A DNA stretch of 42,175 nt from an uncultured Saprospiraceae bacterium (GTDB taxonomy: Bacteria; Bacteroidota; Bacteroidia; Chitinophagales; Saprospiraceae), in assembly GCA_938010715.1 (NCBI GenBank), contig CALLVG010000026.1, positions 1 to 42,175 on the forward strand, read 5' to 3'. This document shows, one piece after another, positions 17,601 to 27,700 of this stretch. The notes beneath the pieces are model-generated. The model was not told the origin of the DNA. It made no database searches and saw nothing but the letters and a program-made list of their open reading frames with translations. Positions within the stretch are counted from its first letter, which is position 1. Each line of letters opens with the position of its first letter. A program made the position numbers and the translations under genes.

Positions 17601-20600
17601 ATGTACTGGCTCAGCAGTAACTTCGATTGCTCCTTCGATAGAAACTCTTGCTCCATCAGAAACAGTCACTGCACATGTTCCAGTCCAGATTCTTACTCTT
17701 AATGAATCACCGTTCATTACATCTCTTACTGGTGCAATACTTACGGTATCAGTTGTTACCCCGTTATAAGTAGTATCATTTAATAATTCTACCCAACCTG
17801 CACCTACATCAGATGCTCTCTTAATTTCCCATTGGTACATAATATCTCCAGAACCATCATTGGTTACACCTGCGAAAACTTGAGCGTTTCCTTCTTGACA
17901 AAGTGTAATATCATCTGGTTGACCATCAGGATTGATGTTGAATGGTCCTTCTACTGTAAGTGTTGCGAATTCGGAAATTACCCAATCACATTCTCCAGAT
18001 CTTACTTTCAAACGATATCTACGGTCGTATAATCCAGTTACGTCAGAAATTTCAAGATGTCTTGTATCAACACCGGAGTAAACTCCTCCATTCGCTAATT
18101 CAGTATAGTTTATAGTGTCTTCAGAAATTTCCCATTGGTAAATGAAGTCTCCTGAGTTAGCACTTACTGCTAAAGCAAAGAACTCAGCAATTTCACCAGA
18201 ACATACTGTGGTATCATTTGGCATATCATCGAAAGTAAATGGTCCTTCGATAATCATTTCAACTGCATCAGAAACAATCGCTACACAAGTAGGTGTGTTC
18301 ACCAAAACTCTGAATGAGTCTCTATCATTTCCTCCTTGGTCTGTATTTACAGATAATCTATCCGTGAATACTCCATTATAAACAGGCGATGTATTTGGTA
18401 GGTCAACCCATGTTGAACCTCCAACTGGCTTCAACTGCCATTGGTATGTTGGTGTTCCATGTCCTGGATTATCAATTACAATATCAAATATCGCTTGATC
18501 ATTTCTACAAATCGTATCATTGATTGGCTGTGAAGAAACAGACAATGGACCTTCTACAGAAAGTAATGCCTCTACACTTGCAACAGCACCACATGAGTGC
18601 GTTCTTGCTTCAACTCTATATAGATATTGATTTTGCAAATAAGAAATATCTGTAATCGTAAGGTCAGCAGTTGCAGCTCCGCTGTATGTATATCCATCTG
18701 GGTCTAATCCATCTGCTACATCAACCCATGTTGTACCACCATCTATACTTACTTGCCATGCAAAATCAAACCCACCTTGCGCGACTGTTGCACCAGAAGT
18801 GAACGTATGATTTTGACCATCACAAATATCAATGTCTTGTGGCTCTAAAGTGAACTCAGCTCCATCAGAGATTTCAATTAATGCGTGACGTGATGTATCT
18901 CTTGAACATTCAGCAGACCAAACAATTACACGGTAGTAATTTCCATTTACAGTATTAGAAACATCTACTGATAATGAATCAGTTTTTGTTCCGTTATAGA
19001 CCATGTCATTAACTAAGTTAGTCCATGTTACCTCACTATCCGTAGATACTTGCCACTGATAAAGAATTGTTCCTGCGTTAGCACTTAAACTTTGGTTTTC
19101 AACACCAACGATGAATTCCAATGCTTGAGCAGAACAATCTAAGATATCGTCTGGCTCGTCAGTAATAACCAATGGCCCTTCAACTGTCAATAATGCTTCT
19201 GTTGAATTTACAACAGCACATGTTGGCGTTGTGTAAGCTCTTCTAAATAAGTTATCAGAATAAGTTCTTGTATTACTTACTGTCAATGTACCAGTAGTTG
19301 TACCAGCAAAATCAGCTCCCGAAGCAGCTAACCAAGTTGTACCACCATCAGTTGAATATTCCCAACTTCCAGAAACAGTACCCAAAGGAGCACTTGCTTC
19401 TGAGTAGAATTGAGCAGTTTCATTATTACAAATAGAAGTATCACGTGGTTGTACATCAACCATAATTGGTCCTTCTACATCAAGCAATGCTCCAGTAGAG
19501 TAAACCGTATCACAATATTCAGTGAAGATTGCTAAACGGTAATACATACCATCCAAACCATCTACATCACTAATATTTAAAGTATTTGAATTTACATTTG
19601 AATATGGTGTACCAGACATCAAGTCCAAATATGGACCACCTACACCATTTGCACTAATTTGCCAGTTATACTCAATTGCACTTGCACCTCCATTTGACGA
19701 AGGAGCTGTGAATGAGGTCGCATTTCCTACACATTCTACCACATCAGTAGGATTAGCATCAACTGCTAAAGGCCCTTCAATAACGATAATTGCTTGACCA
19801 GCCATTGAGTCAACCACACAACCTACGCTATCTACAATCGAAACTAATTCGAAAGTATCAGTTGCCGTCAATGTAATATTGATAGGATCTCCAGATTGGT
19901 AATTATTAACGACAAAATCAGTACCTGCGTCATTTTCGTAGGTAACTGTGTATGGAGGCCATCCTCCGTCGATATCAACAAAGATATCTGTATTATCTTC
20001 AGAAGAACACATGGTAGTGTCTCCGCGAATTTCAGCTAATTCAGGGTGAATAGGATCACAAGGATTACATAATTCAGATGAATCTGGAATAATATCAAAT
20101 CGACCATCACCATCTAAATCTTCTCCCGGCAAATCAAATATACCGTTATTGTTAAGGTCTTCAGAAATAGGGTCATAGTTACCATCCCCGTTTGTATCCT
20201 CTTGAGCATCTAAAATACCGTCACCATCACAATCATTACAACTCCATGCAGAATAACCATAGTTACCTGACCAGCCGTACAAATACAAGCTTGGTAGATA
20301 ACCTTTGTCAATCGCATCGAAGTTGTTACCAGGATTATTACCTGCTGAGTTAGGTGCATAAAAAGGATCACCGTTGTCCATCAAATACAATGTATCTGGA
20401 CATGGGCCAACCTTCTCGAAGGTAAATAGCAAAATTTCTGTAGTATCGAACAGAACATCATTAGGAAAACTTGATAAATACCCTACATCAATATAGTCAA
20501 CTGCAGGATTTTCGACCGGTGCGTTTACACGAGCATTTTGAGCCCAGATACCGTTTACATTCTGCATGTTTGCGAATGTAAAACCATTCGGAGCTACAAT

Positions 20601-20798
20601 CGTAACTTGCGCTGAACCCACATCAATGTTGTCGGAAGGCGCTGCTACTGAGCCATTGTGTCTTACATAAACACCCCAACGCGAGGTGTCATTTTGAAGC
20701 AACTGAAGCTTCATTTCAATCTGACTAAATGTGCTTGTAAGACCAATAAGCATCAAAAAGGCAGAAAGCAGAATCTTCAAAGTAAATGTCTGTTTCAT
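14661..20798 (-). CDS. Giant surface protein with 13 tandem Ig-like repeats, N- and C-modules
   Basis: The protein has 2,045 residues from the ATG at 20798. The frame is open to 20903, but only this start places a signal peptide first (KQTFTLKILLSAFLMLIGL, cleavage near SQ at 26). An N-module (DPFYAPNS, NPGN) spans about 27-200, followed by a short calcium-repeat segment and a linker domain. Residues ~340-1665 hold 13 Ig-like repeats of about 100 residues, each with a conserved Cys pair, a YQW core and a VEGP/IEGP/VEGA-like junction (one reads ISDGAE). A second calcium-repeat segment follows, then the shared C-module (~1755-2045: GPGGGETI, VDWVFVELR, RHRNHLG, two IYQGPNND loops, terminal EQLP). 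No T9SS type A or B domain is seen. It is likely a long extracellular filament. Its domain logic matches the 8161-14490 gene, only the central rod differing. Confidence 0.95.
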   Translation of the reverse strand: MKQTFTLKILLSAFLMLIGLTSTFSQIEMKLQLLQNDTSRWGVYVRHNGSVAAPSDNIDVGSAQVTIVAPNGFTFANMQNVNGIWAQNARVNAPVENPAVDYIDVGYLSSFPNDVLFDTTEILLFTFEKVGPCPDTLYLMDNGDPFYAPNSAGNNPGNNFDAIDKGYLPSLYLYGWSGNYGYSAWSCNDCDGDGILDAQEDTNGDGNYDPISEDLNNNGIFDLPGEDLDGDGRFDIIPDSSELCNPCDPIHPELAEIRGDTTMCSSEDNTDIFVDIDGGWPPYTVTYENDAGTDFVVNNYQSGDPINITLTATDTFELVSIVDSVGCVVDSMAGQAIIVIEGPLAVDANPTDVVECVGNATSFTAPSSNGGASAIEYNWQISANGVGGPYLDLMSGTPYSNVNSNTLNISDVDGLDGMYYRLAIFTEYCDTVYSTGALLDVEGPIMVDVQPRDTSICNNETAQFYSEASAPLGTVSGSWEYSTDGGTTWLAASGADFAGTTTGTLTVSNTRTYSDNLFRRAYTTPTCAVVNSTEALLTVEGPLVITDEPDDILDCSAQALEFIVGVENQSLSANAGTILYQWQVSTDSEVTWTNLVNDMVYNGTKTDSLSVDVSNTVNGNYYRVIVWSAECSRDTSRHALIEISDGAEFTLEPQDIDICDGQNHTFTSGATVAQGGFDFAWQVSIDGGTTWVDVADGLDPDGYTYSGAATADLTITDISYLQNQYLYRVEARTHSCGAVASVEALLSVEGPLSVSSQPINDTICRNDQAIFDIVIDNPGHGTPTYQWQLKPVGGSTWVDLPNTSPVYNGVFTDRLSVNTDQGGNDRDSFRVLVNTPTCVAIVSDAVEMIIEGPFTFDDMPNDTTVCSGEIAEFFALAVSANSGDFIYQWEISEDTINYTELANGGVYSGVDTRHLEISDVTGLYDRRYRLKVRSGECDWVISEFATLTVEGPFNINPDGQPDDITLCQEGNAQVFAGVTNDGSGDIMYQWEIKRASDVGAGWVELLNDTTYNGVTTDTVSIAPVRDVMNGDSLRVRIWTGTCAVTVSDGARVSIEGAIEVTAEPVHDTICSGGVAQFDITWLNTAAGTPVWQWQVSTDAGATWADIDSAVDPVYSGVNSDNLIITGADHTYNQNWYRVAYFFPTCGVDYSDDAILTVEGAISITNQPIDVVSCDAEDVVFYVSTQNLGGGDLDFQWQIDRNDGAGWVDILTAGTEAFNGYTTAILQQGEIDTDDDGNRFRVLVETGECTTITSGEALLNVEGPLEFTDHPDDIIVCSGGDTTLVVAFTNPGAGTADLQWEYSPNNITWSDVPDNAVFDDVTTTTLTINDVAGLGNYYFRAAISTSTCPTVFSEAAILEVEGPLSATDPLPITDCSDNSVVFTTSVGNPGVGTVQYQWEMDRGNGWMELVTNADSFFNGVRTDTLSVSDINSDTLNGAQFRVRIWTATCNSIWTNPATLTIEGPISFTDMPNDTIVCSGEPASFDITADNGTGGLINYQWQVSTDGVAWTDLTNAAPYSDVNTRKLQISDVAGLYERKYRCAISTTSCDVKYSDPARLTVEGPLTFDPLEGQVACRNEAYFFQVGVTNGGSGVMTYQWEVLDVASNMWSDVNEDTWVHGTGTTLLQLDSMDIMQTRGDTVFRLRVNLPTCSPFYSDTALLHIVSDTLGFCDFDLDGEINDIDEDDDNDGLDDVWEYSCLNYGQFNMDVDMDGDDDGDEDWDGDGISNQEETDGDGVLDGNPCDPCDPLISSACFGISLDVKALLYGPSFSGFSTINDEMNTKLNDQNLIPLVEPYTGLSFRGVQNGVLVDSIKPFKHFGPGGGETITDPAVLAVTGSDRIVDWVFVELRHANKIDSIVATHSALIQADGDVVATDGVSPVTFDTTVVAGEYYVALRHRNHLGVMTVNAPELSPDLRTVDFKDTSIVRHGNHPQYNVDLTGQKSKYNYMWAGDLRPDGRVIYQGPNNDILQIFLKVISDPNNDTGPNGGPNANHIITGYLLEDFNLDGTSIYQGPNNDRNMVLFNSVLVHPGNENKLANYIVLEQLP
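15800..19785 (-). repeat. Coding array of 13 Ig-like repeats
   Basis: Thirteen units of about 100 codons each begin near a VEGP-type junction and a cysteine (as in NDTIC or DDILDC) and end in a Cys followed by a strand leading to the next junction. The protein pattern is strongly kept while the DNA has diverged, so the array expanded long ago and was then maintained by selection. Confidence 0.85.
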
Positions 20799-20860
20799 AC
20801 AAAAAAGTATTTTGTTTTTGAATTTTAAAATGTTGTTCAAACTATCGGGGAGGATATTAT

Positions 20861-20875
20861 GAAGAGGGGGGAAGA
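20861..20875 (-). promoter_or_regulatory. Pyrimidine-rich leader tract of the Ig-repeat gene
   Basis: The minus strand reads TCTTCCCCCCTCTTC, 63-77 bases upstream of the start codon at 20798. It resembles the tract upstream of the 1,896-residue gene in sequence and distance. Function is unproven. Confidence 0.25.
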
Positions 20876-21473
20876 TTTCAATTTGAATTAGTGGCAAAAT
20901 CAACTTTTGAAGTAAATTGGAAACAGCAAAAATTTTATGTACCTGACTAATTAGAAACTTAGAAATGATTAGAAAAAATAACCTGTCTTAAAATATGGGA
21001 GAATACTTTTTGCATGAGACCTTAGGTATGATATTTTCATGGTGTTCATTCCTCGTTTACAAAAAAATGTCTATTAGAAAACTCAAATGATATTTTGCGA
21101 AGGGAGGGTATATCAAGAATTGAGTATTTCTTTTCTTTGTATTAAGCGAGTAATCAATGGAGGATATATACTTTAATTGAAAAGACAAGAACTATACCAA
21201 TAGGCATCAATTTCTATCTACAAAACAGGTATATTATAGATAAAAAATACATAACTAAAACATGTAACATAACAAAATAAACGCATTTTTAGTTTTTACA
21301 AAAATTTCATTAAAAACAAATCAATATTGTGATAATCAACCAAATACGTATTTTAAATTTTACAATTTAAAAAGAAGCCACAAAAGTAATTTGTTTGTTT
21401 TTACTTACAAAAAATGACAAACTCGATAACTTGTGACAGGACAGGTGGGCATAAAAACCGCCAGATTGAAACA

Positions 21474-21517
21474 AAAAAAAGCTCGAATTTTCATTATGAA
21501 AATTCGAGCTTTTTTTA
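21474..21517. terminator. Strong bidirectional intrinsic terminator
   Basis: A perfect stem of about 21 bp (7 A-T pairs plus GCTCGAATTTTCAT with its complement, tiny loop) is flanked by an A-run on one side and a T-run on the other. It lies about 240 bases past the stop of the 21759-30566 gene and is the clearest terminator in the window. Confidence 0.85.
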
Positions 21518-21709
21518 TTGGTTATTTGGTTATTTCTAAAAAAAACCATGAAACCATTTAGTATTACTCAAAAAATATTTTTCCGCTCCAATTCAAAAAA
21601 TTAGCTCAAAAAAACCTCATTATCAATCACTTTCCTTTCACTATTTTCTTTGAAATCTGAAAGTTATTTTTTGAGCGTTTCTTAACAAATTACTTCAAAA
21701 TAAAGTCTA

Positions 21710-21743
21710 TTTTAAAAAAAATAACAATTTATTTTTTTTAAAA
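21710..21743 (-). other. A/T-only 15-bp hairpin after stop codon
   Basis: The arms 21710-21724 and 21729-21743 pair perfectly around a CAAT loop, 15 bases beyond the stop codon at 21759. With no G-C pairs it is weak and may be fortuitous in such AT-rich DNA. Confidence 0.35.
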
Positions 21744-21758
21744 ATTATTAAACCTCCC

Positions 21759-24700
21759 CTACCTCGGAATCTGTTCTGTGATAATAAAGTTGGGCAGATA
21801 TTGGCTATTACTTGGAGTAATCAAAATAGAGCGGAAAAGCAACTTCGCACGCTCATTGTTGGGCCCTTGATAAATCACATCTCCATTCAAATCAATATCC
21901 GCACTATCGTAAGCTTTTCTAATGTAATTGGGAAGTGCACTTAAGTTATCAGGGTCTGTAATTACTCTCACAAACAAATTAGAAATATCATTTGCAGGTC
22001 CTTGATAAATTGTTCTTCGATCGCTATTATAATCTCCTGCCCATAATGCATTACCGTTGGGAGTTATTTGTTGAGCATGCGTTCCCCAAGAACCTATCTG
22101 TGGCAATATTGGATTAGAAATTATATTTTCAACAATTAATTTATCAACGACGTCTCCACATATAAATTTATCGAAATGACTAAATATATTGTCACAGTCC
22201 TGATTTGGTGGTAGTTCATTATTAACCAAATTGGTAGCAGCACTCATGCAGTAGTTTGAAATACTACTTTCCCAAGTTCCATCGTTTTGGATTCCTCCAT
22301 CAAGCATCCAAAGTATATTCTCTTTTCCTGCAAACTGCCCATCATTGATGAAATTTCCATTGTGTAGTTTAAATCTGGATTGTGTTGCTTTTAGTGTTGA
22401 ATTTGTTGCAAAAATTTTAAAGTCACCAGTTGTCAATTCAACTTGTACCGCTTTGAAATTTTCATACCCACCAATATTCTGATACCCGAGTTCTGATTTC
22501 ACACAAACGTTTCTGAAAACGAGGTCTCCACCATTGTTTTTATAATCCTTTCCAATATTCAATTGACCGCCATACATGACAAATTTAGGCTTGAGCGCTG
22601 GACTGGAAGCGATATAGAGTTGGTCACTTGATGTTATATTAGCATCAAGTGCATAGACGACTCCATTGTCCACAATATTGAAATGACTATTAACAGTCAA
22701 TGCACCTTTTTCGATCCAAAGGAGTGCATCGGCTCCAATTTCTAAATAATTTGACAAATCAACCACATGATTGATAACCACTTCTTTACCAATCAGTACA
22801 GTAGGCGGCACGCTACCATTCTCCCAAGTTGATGAGTCCATCCATTGTCCATTCTTTATGGTTTTGAACGTTCCACATGGGCCACAGGTCATTGTAGTAT
22901 CTTGACTATAGTAGTCATTCAATTTATATAAAGGTGATAAAATTGTATTTTTACTTCTCTCTGTATTTTGGCAAATATAGACCAAACTATCTCCATCAAA
23001 ATCAAAGGCGCTTGTCAGATTGGTTGAGTCTAACTCTACTTCTGTTGTAAAGTCAAAAGGTTCAATTTGTGGTTCATTTTTCAACAGTTTAGGATATTGC
23101 GTTACCGTTCCTAAATGATTTCTATGGCGAATTGAAAAATTGTATTGTCCTGGTTGAACACTATTGAAATTAACAGGAGAAACGCCATCAATATCTACTA
23201 CATCTCCATCTCTTTGCAGCAAAGCCGAACGGGTAGCAATAATTGAATCATGTTTGGTTGCATTTCGAATTTCAATAAAAACCCAATCGACAATGGCATT
23301 GGAACCCGTTACATCAAATACTGCTGGCTCTACCGTTTCGTCACCACCACCAATGTGTTGATAGGAAGGAATTTCGGTATATGGTTCGGTAAGTGGAAGT
23401 AAACCGAGGCTGCGAAGATCGTCTCGCATCAAACCATCATTGGTATCAAACAACGCACCTTGCAACATCATTTTTATTTCAATTTTGATGCCTCGGTGTA
23501 TTACATTTATGTTTTGATTTTTGGTTACTGAATTGCCACAATTATCATGAAGTGTCCATTGTCGTACCACGGTGAAACTTGAGTCACACTCAAAAGTACC
23601 AGAATACAAATCGACATAAGTTGCTTCGATTCCAGTTGCACAGTTATCACTTTCGTCGTGCACATCTCCTGTAAGACTTAGATCATTGATATCATCTTCA
23701 CATTGAATCGTAACATCTGCTGGTACTGTAAATGCTGGATCGACGTTATCAAAAACAGCAATCTGTCTGCTATATGAAACAGCGTTTCCACATTCATCTT
23801 CTGAGTACCATGTTCTGGTAATAATATTTTCAGGGGCACAATTGTTGGTATTGGGTGTTTCGCTGTATTCAATATTTACGGCTACATCACAGTTGTCCAC
23901 TGTAATAATTTCTGTTCCGATAGCCAACGGTGCGGGTATTGCATCACAAGCAACCGTTTGGTCAAATGGAATACTACCTTCAATTACTACAAAAGAAATT
24001 TCTTCTGTTCCGTGCGTATTGGTTTGGTAATCCCAGCCGTCAATTTTCATAAAGAAACTTGATGGCGTGACCTCTTTGACTCTGACGGCAACTGGATTAT
24101 TATCATTTTCGGTAGTGATTGTCGCAATCACAATTGGATTTTTATATCCATGTGAAAGTGTAATTTCTTTCCAAGCATCTCCAGATAAACTTGTTTTTCC
24201 AGTTTCACCAAAAATTTCACCAGAAGGTAATGCCAGATTGCCCTCGTTGGCAAAAGCCGCATAAGCTACGCCTTCAATGGAGTGCGTCGTTTCAATATCT
24301 GCCGATTGATCTTCTTGCATATAGAAACTTGCATTGGTACTATTTAAACTTGGAATTCTAAGCTCAACTGGTTCTGAAGAGTAGGCCGTTTGTGTATTCG
24401 CAATTACCACTGGACTCGTTGTAAATGACTGACTGAAATTGATGCCTTTTGAATTACTGTCACCCAGAAAACTACTTACTTCAAATGGATTATTTAAAGT
24501 ACTTGTTCCTTCTTCCATTGCAATCCATGCGATTCTTTCACGACCATGACTTACTGCATCATTTGCTTCCTCATCCATTAAACGAATATCAAATTGCGAT
24601 TTTGAAATATTCTTTAATTGTACGGAGGTGGCTGATGCATCATTATCAGATATGACTTGTGTGAAAATAACTGGTTTTGTTACGAAAGTGATTGGCAACG

Positions 24701-27700
24701 TAATGTGCTTCCATCTTTCACCAACATGGTCAACAAATCCACCAATCATTTTGGTACCGTTGGGTAGCGTATAAATTCGATAAATTCCAGGAGCCGTTAT
24801 GTCCTCAACGGTAATGGTCTGAGAATCATTTGCACTCAAACCACAGTAATCTGTTGCCGTCCAAACACGTGTAATATCATAAGTATGTAGTTCACAACTA
24901 CTTAGCCCTTGAGTTGAAACTTCATCCATTCCCAACTCAACTTCTAAGCAATTTTCTAATGCTAAAACAAACGGAGGCGTTGGTACATCTTCATCACAGT
25001 GAAGAGAAATATCCTCTGGTATATCAAATAAAACAGGTGCCGAAGGGTCTGTTAAATCTACGTTTACGGTGGCTGTATCACAGCAAGTTCCTGCATGATT
25101 ACAAACTTCATAAACAAATTTATCTATACCGCAGAAAAGTGTATTTGGTTCGTAAATAAAACTTCCGTCATCAAAAATATTGACACTACCATTCTGAGCA
25201 GGTGTATAAATTTTATATGATGGACTCAAAACATTATTGTCGTTGGAAGAGACATCGTTGCTATACGCTTGTCCTGGGCAAACGCTTGTAAAGCTGTTTA
25301 TATTAGCATCTGGTTGTGTTGAAGGCGTTACAGAAACAACGTTGGTTGGAACGCTACCACCGCATGAAGTTCTGGAAGCCATTCTTCGATACTGGGTTTC
25401 TTCAGTAAGTGTAGGTGGGTCGAAACTCAAAGCGGTTTCTCCTGGAATATTGCCCCAATTACCCCAAATAATTGGAGTCGTTTTGGTGCGTTGCTGCCAT
25501 TGGTAACTGATGATTCCTCCAGTTCCTCCTGTGGCATTACTAATATTGGTCAACGGGGCAGGATCATTTGAACCACAAAGGAATTGGTCTTCTGCAATCT
25601 CTCCTGCATTCGTTACATTTTGGATGAGTTCAAAAGATTCTGGATAAACGGTATTACAACCATTTTGATAAATGGTTAAACTTACCGTTTTAGTTCCGTA
25701 TGTAGCATAAGTGATATTGTGCGGGCCTTCGCCAGTAGCAGTTGCTGGCGAAGCTCCTGAACCAAAATCCCAATTATAAGCATCAATAGTTGCATCGGCA
25801 GTTGTACTAAATGAATGAGTCAAATCATCACATTCCAAATCATAGTTTTCAAGAATTCCAGACGAAACTACTGTAACATCAGATAAGATAACTCTTCCAA
25901 AATCATAAACGCAGGTATGTCCGATATATCGAATTTGAATATCGTATGGCCCGGCATTTAAACCATTAAAATTGAGCTTATTTCGTGGTTCCCAAGAAGT
26001 TCCACCGTCGAGGCTCACTTCAATATTATTACCGCTATAATAATCAGCGTTGATTGTGATTGAACCATTTGGCACATCACATGAGGTTGGGTCTGTTTTT
26101 ATAATTGAGGTAGTATCAATACCTGCTAACACTACGACTTCAACTGTATCTCTTGAATCACAAATACCTGTATCAACAATTAATTCTACCTCAATAGTGG
26201 TCGAGGCAGAAGTTCTTGGCACATCAAATGAAATCTGATGTGGCCCAATTCCTGTAGTGCTTGTAGATGATGCGTATGGTCCAAAATTCCAATAATAAAT
26301 TACTTCTGAGCCAATGTTTTGAGCAGCAAAATCATAACCTGCAGTTGCGCATAAATCGCTTGTTGGATAAGTTTCAATATTTGCATTCAATCCACCCAAA
26401 ACTTCCATCACGACTATATTTGAAAAAATCAAATTAGTACATGGTGCTATTCTTACGCCTCTGCGATATTCGTGTGTTTGATTGATAACAGGAGGGTCAT
26501 AAGTACTAGACCTTGCGCCAGAAATATTTGTCCAATTGCCTCCTGCAATTTTTGACTGCCATTGGTAAGAAGGAGTAGAATCACTACCACCACTTGGAGG
26601 AGTAATTGAGGTAATTAAAATAGGATCGTATTCACCACAGTTTGATTCTCCTCCAGCTACTTGACCTGCATTCGTATAATTATTTACGACCACTTTTTCA
26701 ACTATATTGGAGTAGCTCCAAGTTGTACAAAATTCATTTCTTGCTCCTCTACGATAATAGGTAGTTTGAGCAATTGTAGGTGGATCAAACGTCGTTAATG
26801 TCGCTGATGAAAAATTTGACCAAATGACACCATCATTTGAAGTTTGCCATTGGTACTGAATATTTCCATACCCGATTGCATCACCTGTATTTACTATTTC
26901 CAATGGATTATATGCGCCGCAACCTTCTTCATTACCAACTATCGAACCTTCGCTTGATACCACACAATCGGGATCATCGCAATCTACTTGTCCGTCACCA
27001 TCATTGTCTATGCCGTCATCACAAATTTCGGAACAACTTGGATCTACTAATGTAATCAAACTGCTATTCGCTACACTACAGCCTGTTACACTATTTCTTA
27101 CTCGTATGGTATAACCATTTGACGAAAGTCCAGTAAAGGTATTTGAAACTTGATAGCTCGTACCATTATTGATACTGTATTGTAAATTGCTACCTGTTGC
27201 ATTAATTACAATACTTCCATTATCCAAACTTGGACAGTTCGTTGGATTGGTTGGGGTGATGCTTGATATGGTTGGTGTGCCGCAATCGCCGTCTTCGCAA
27301 TCTATTTGGCCATCGCCGTCATCATCTATTCCGTTGTCGCAAATTTCATTACAAACATCTACCGTTACGACAACTTCACCCGTGTAGGTATTACTCCCAC
27401 CCGTAACCGTTACTCGATAAGTAGTGGTTGATGCAGGTGTTTTGCTTATAGAAGCAGTTGTTTCTCCACTTTCCCACGAGTACGTAAAAGGTGTGGTCGT
27501 TAAAGACAATCTGTCAATAGCCATGTCACTTCGATAGGAATTGCTTGTTGTTCCTTCAAATCTTAAAGAAATATTCCCACCGATATAATTACTCAAATCA
27601 ACTTGTTGTGTTGACCATTGATTGCCTTGATCGCCTGACAAAGACCAAAGGCTTGACCAAGTTGCTCTATTGTCTGTGCTAATTTGTAGATCGAGTGTTC

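Larger units (their letters stand above)
20799..21758. other. 960-bp AT-rich non-coding region
   Basis: No credible gene is seen. The region holds a pyrimidine tract in the leader of the Ig-repeat gene (20861-20875), a long AT-rich stretch (about 20930-21470) without recognisable structure, a strong bidirectional terminator (21474-21517) and an A/T-only hairpin next to the stop of the upstream gene. The terminator separates transcription of the 21759-30566 gene from that of the Ig-repeat gene, so a promoter for the latter must lie here. Confidence 0.6.

Noticed and set aside
20799-20903. Upstream start for the Ig-repeat gene (35 extra codons)
   Set aside because: The extension covers the pyrimidine tract and leaves the signal peptide internal.
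21367-21549. Minus-strand 60-codon frame
   Set aside because: It spans a strong bidirectional terminator, is AT-biased and has no domain or start context.
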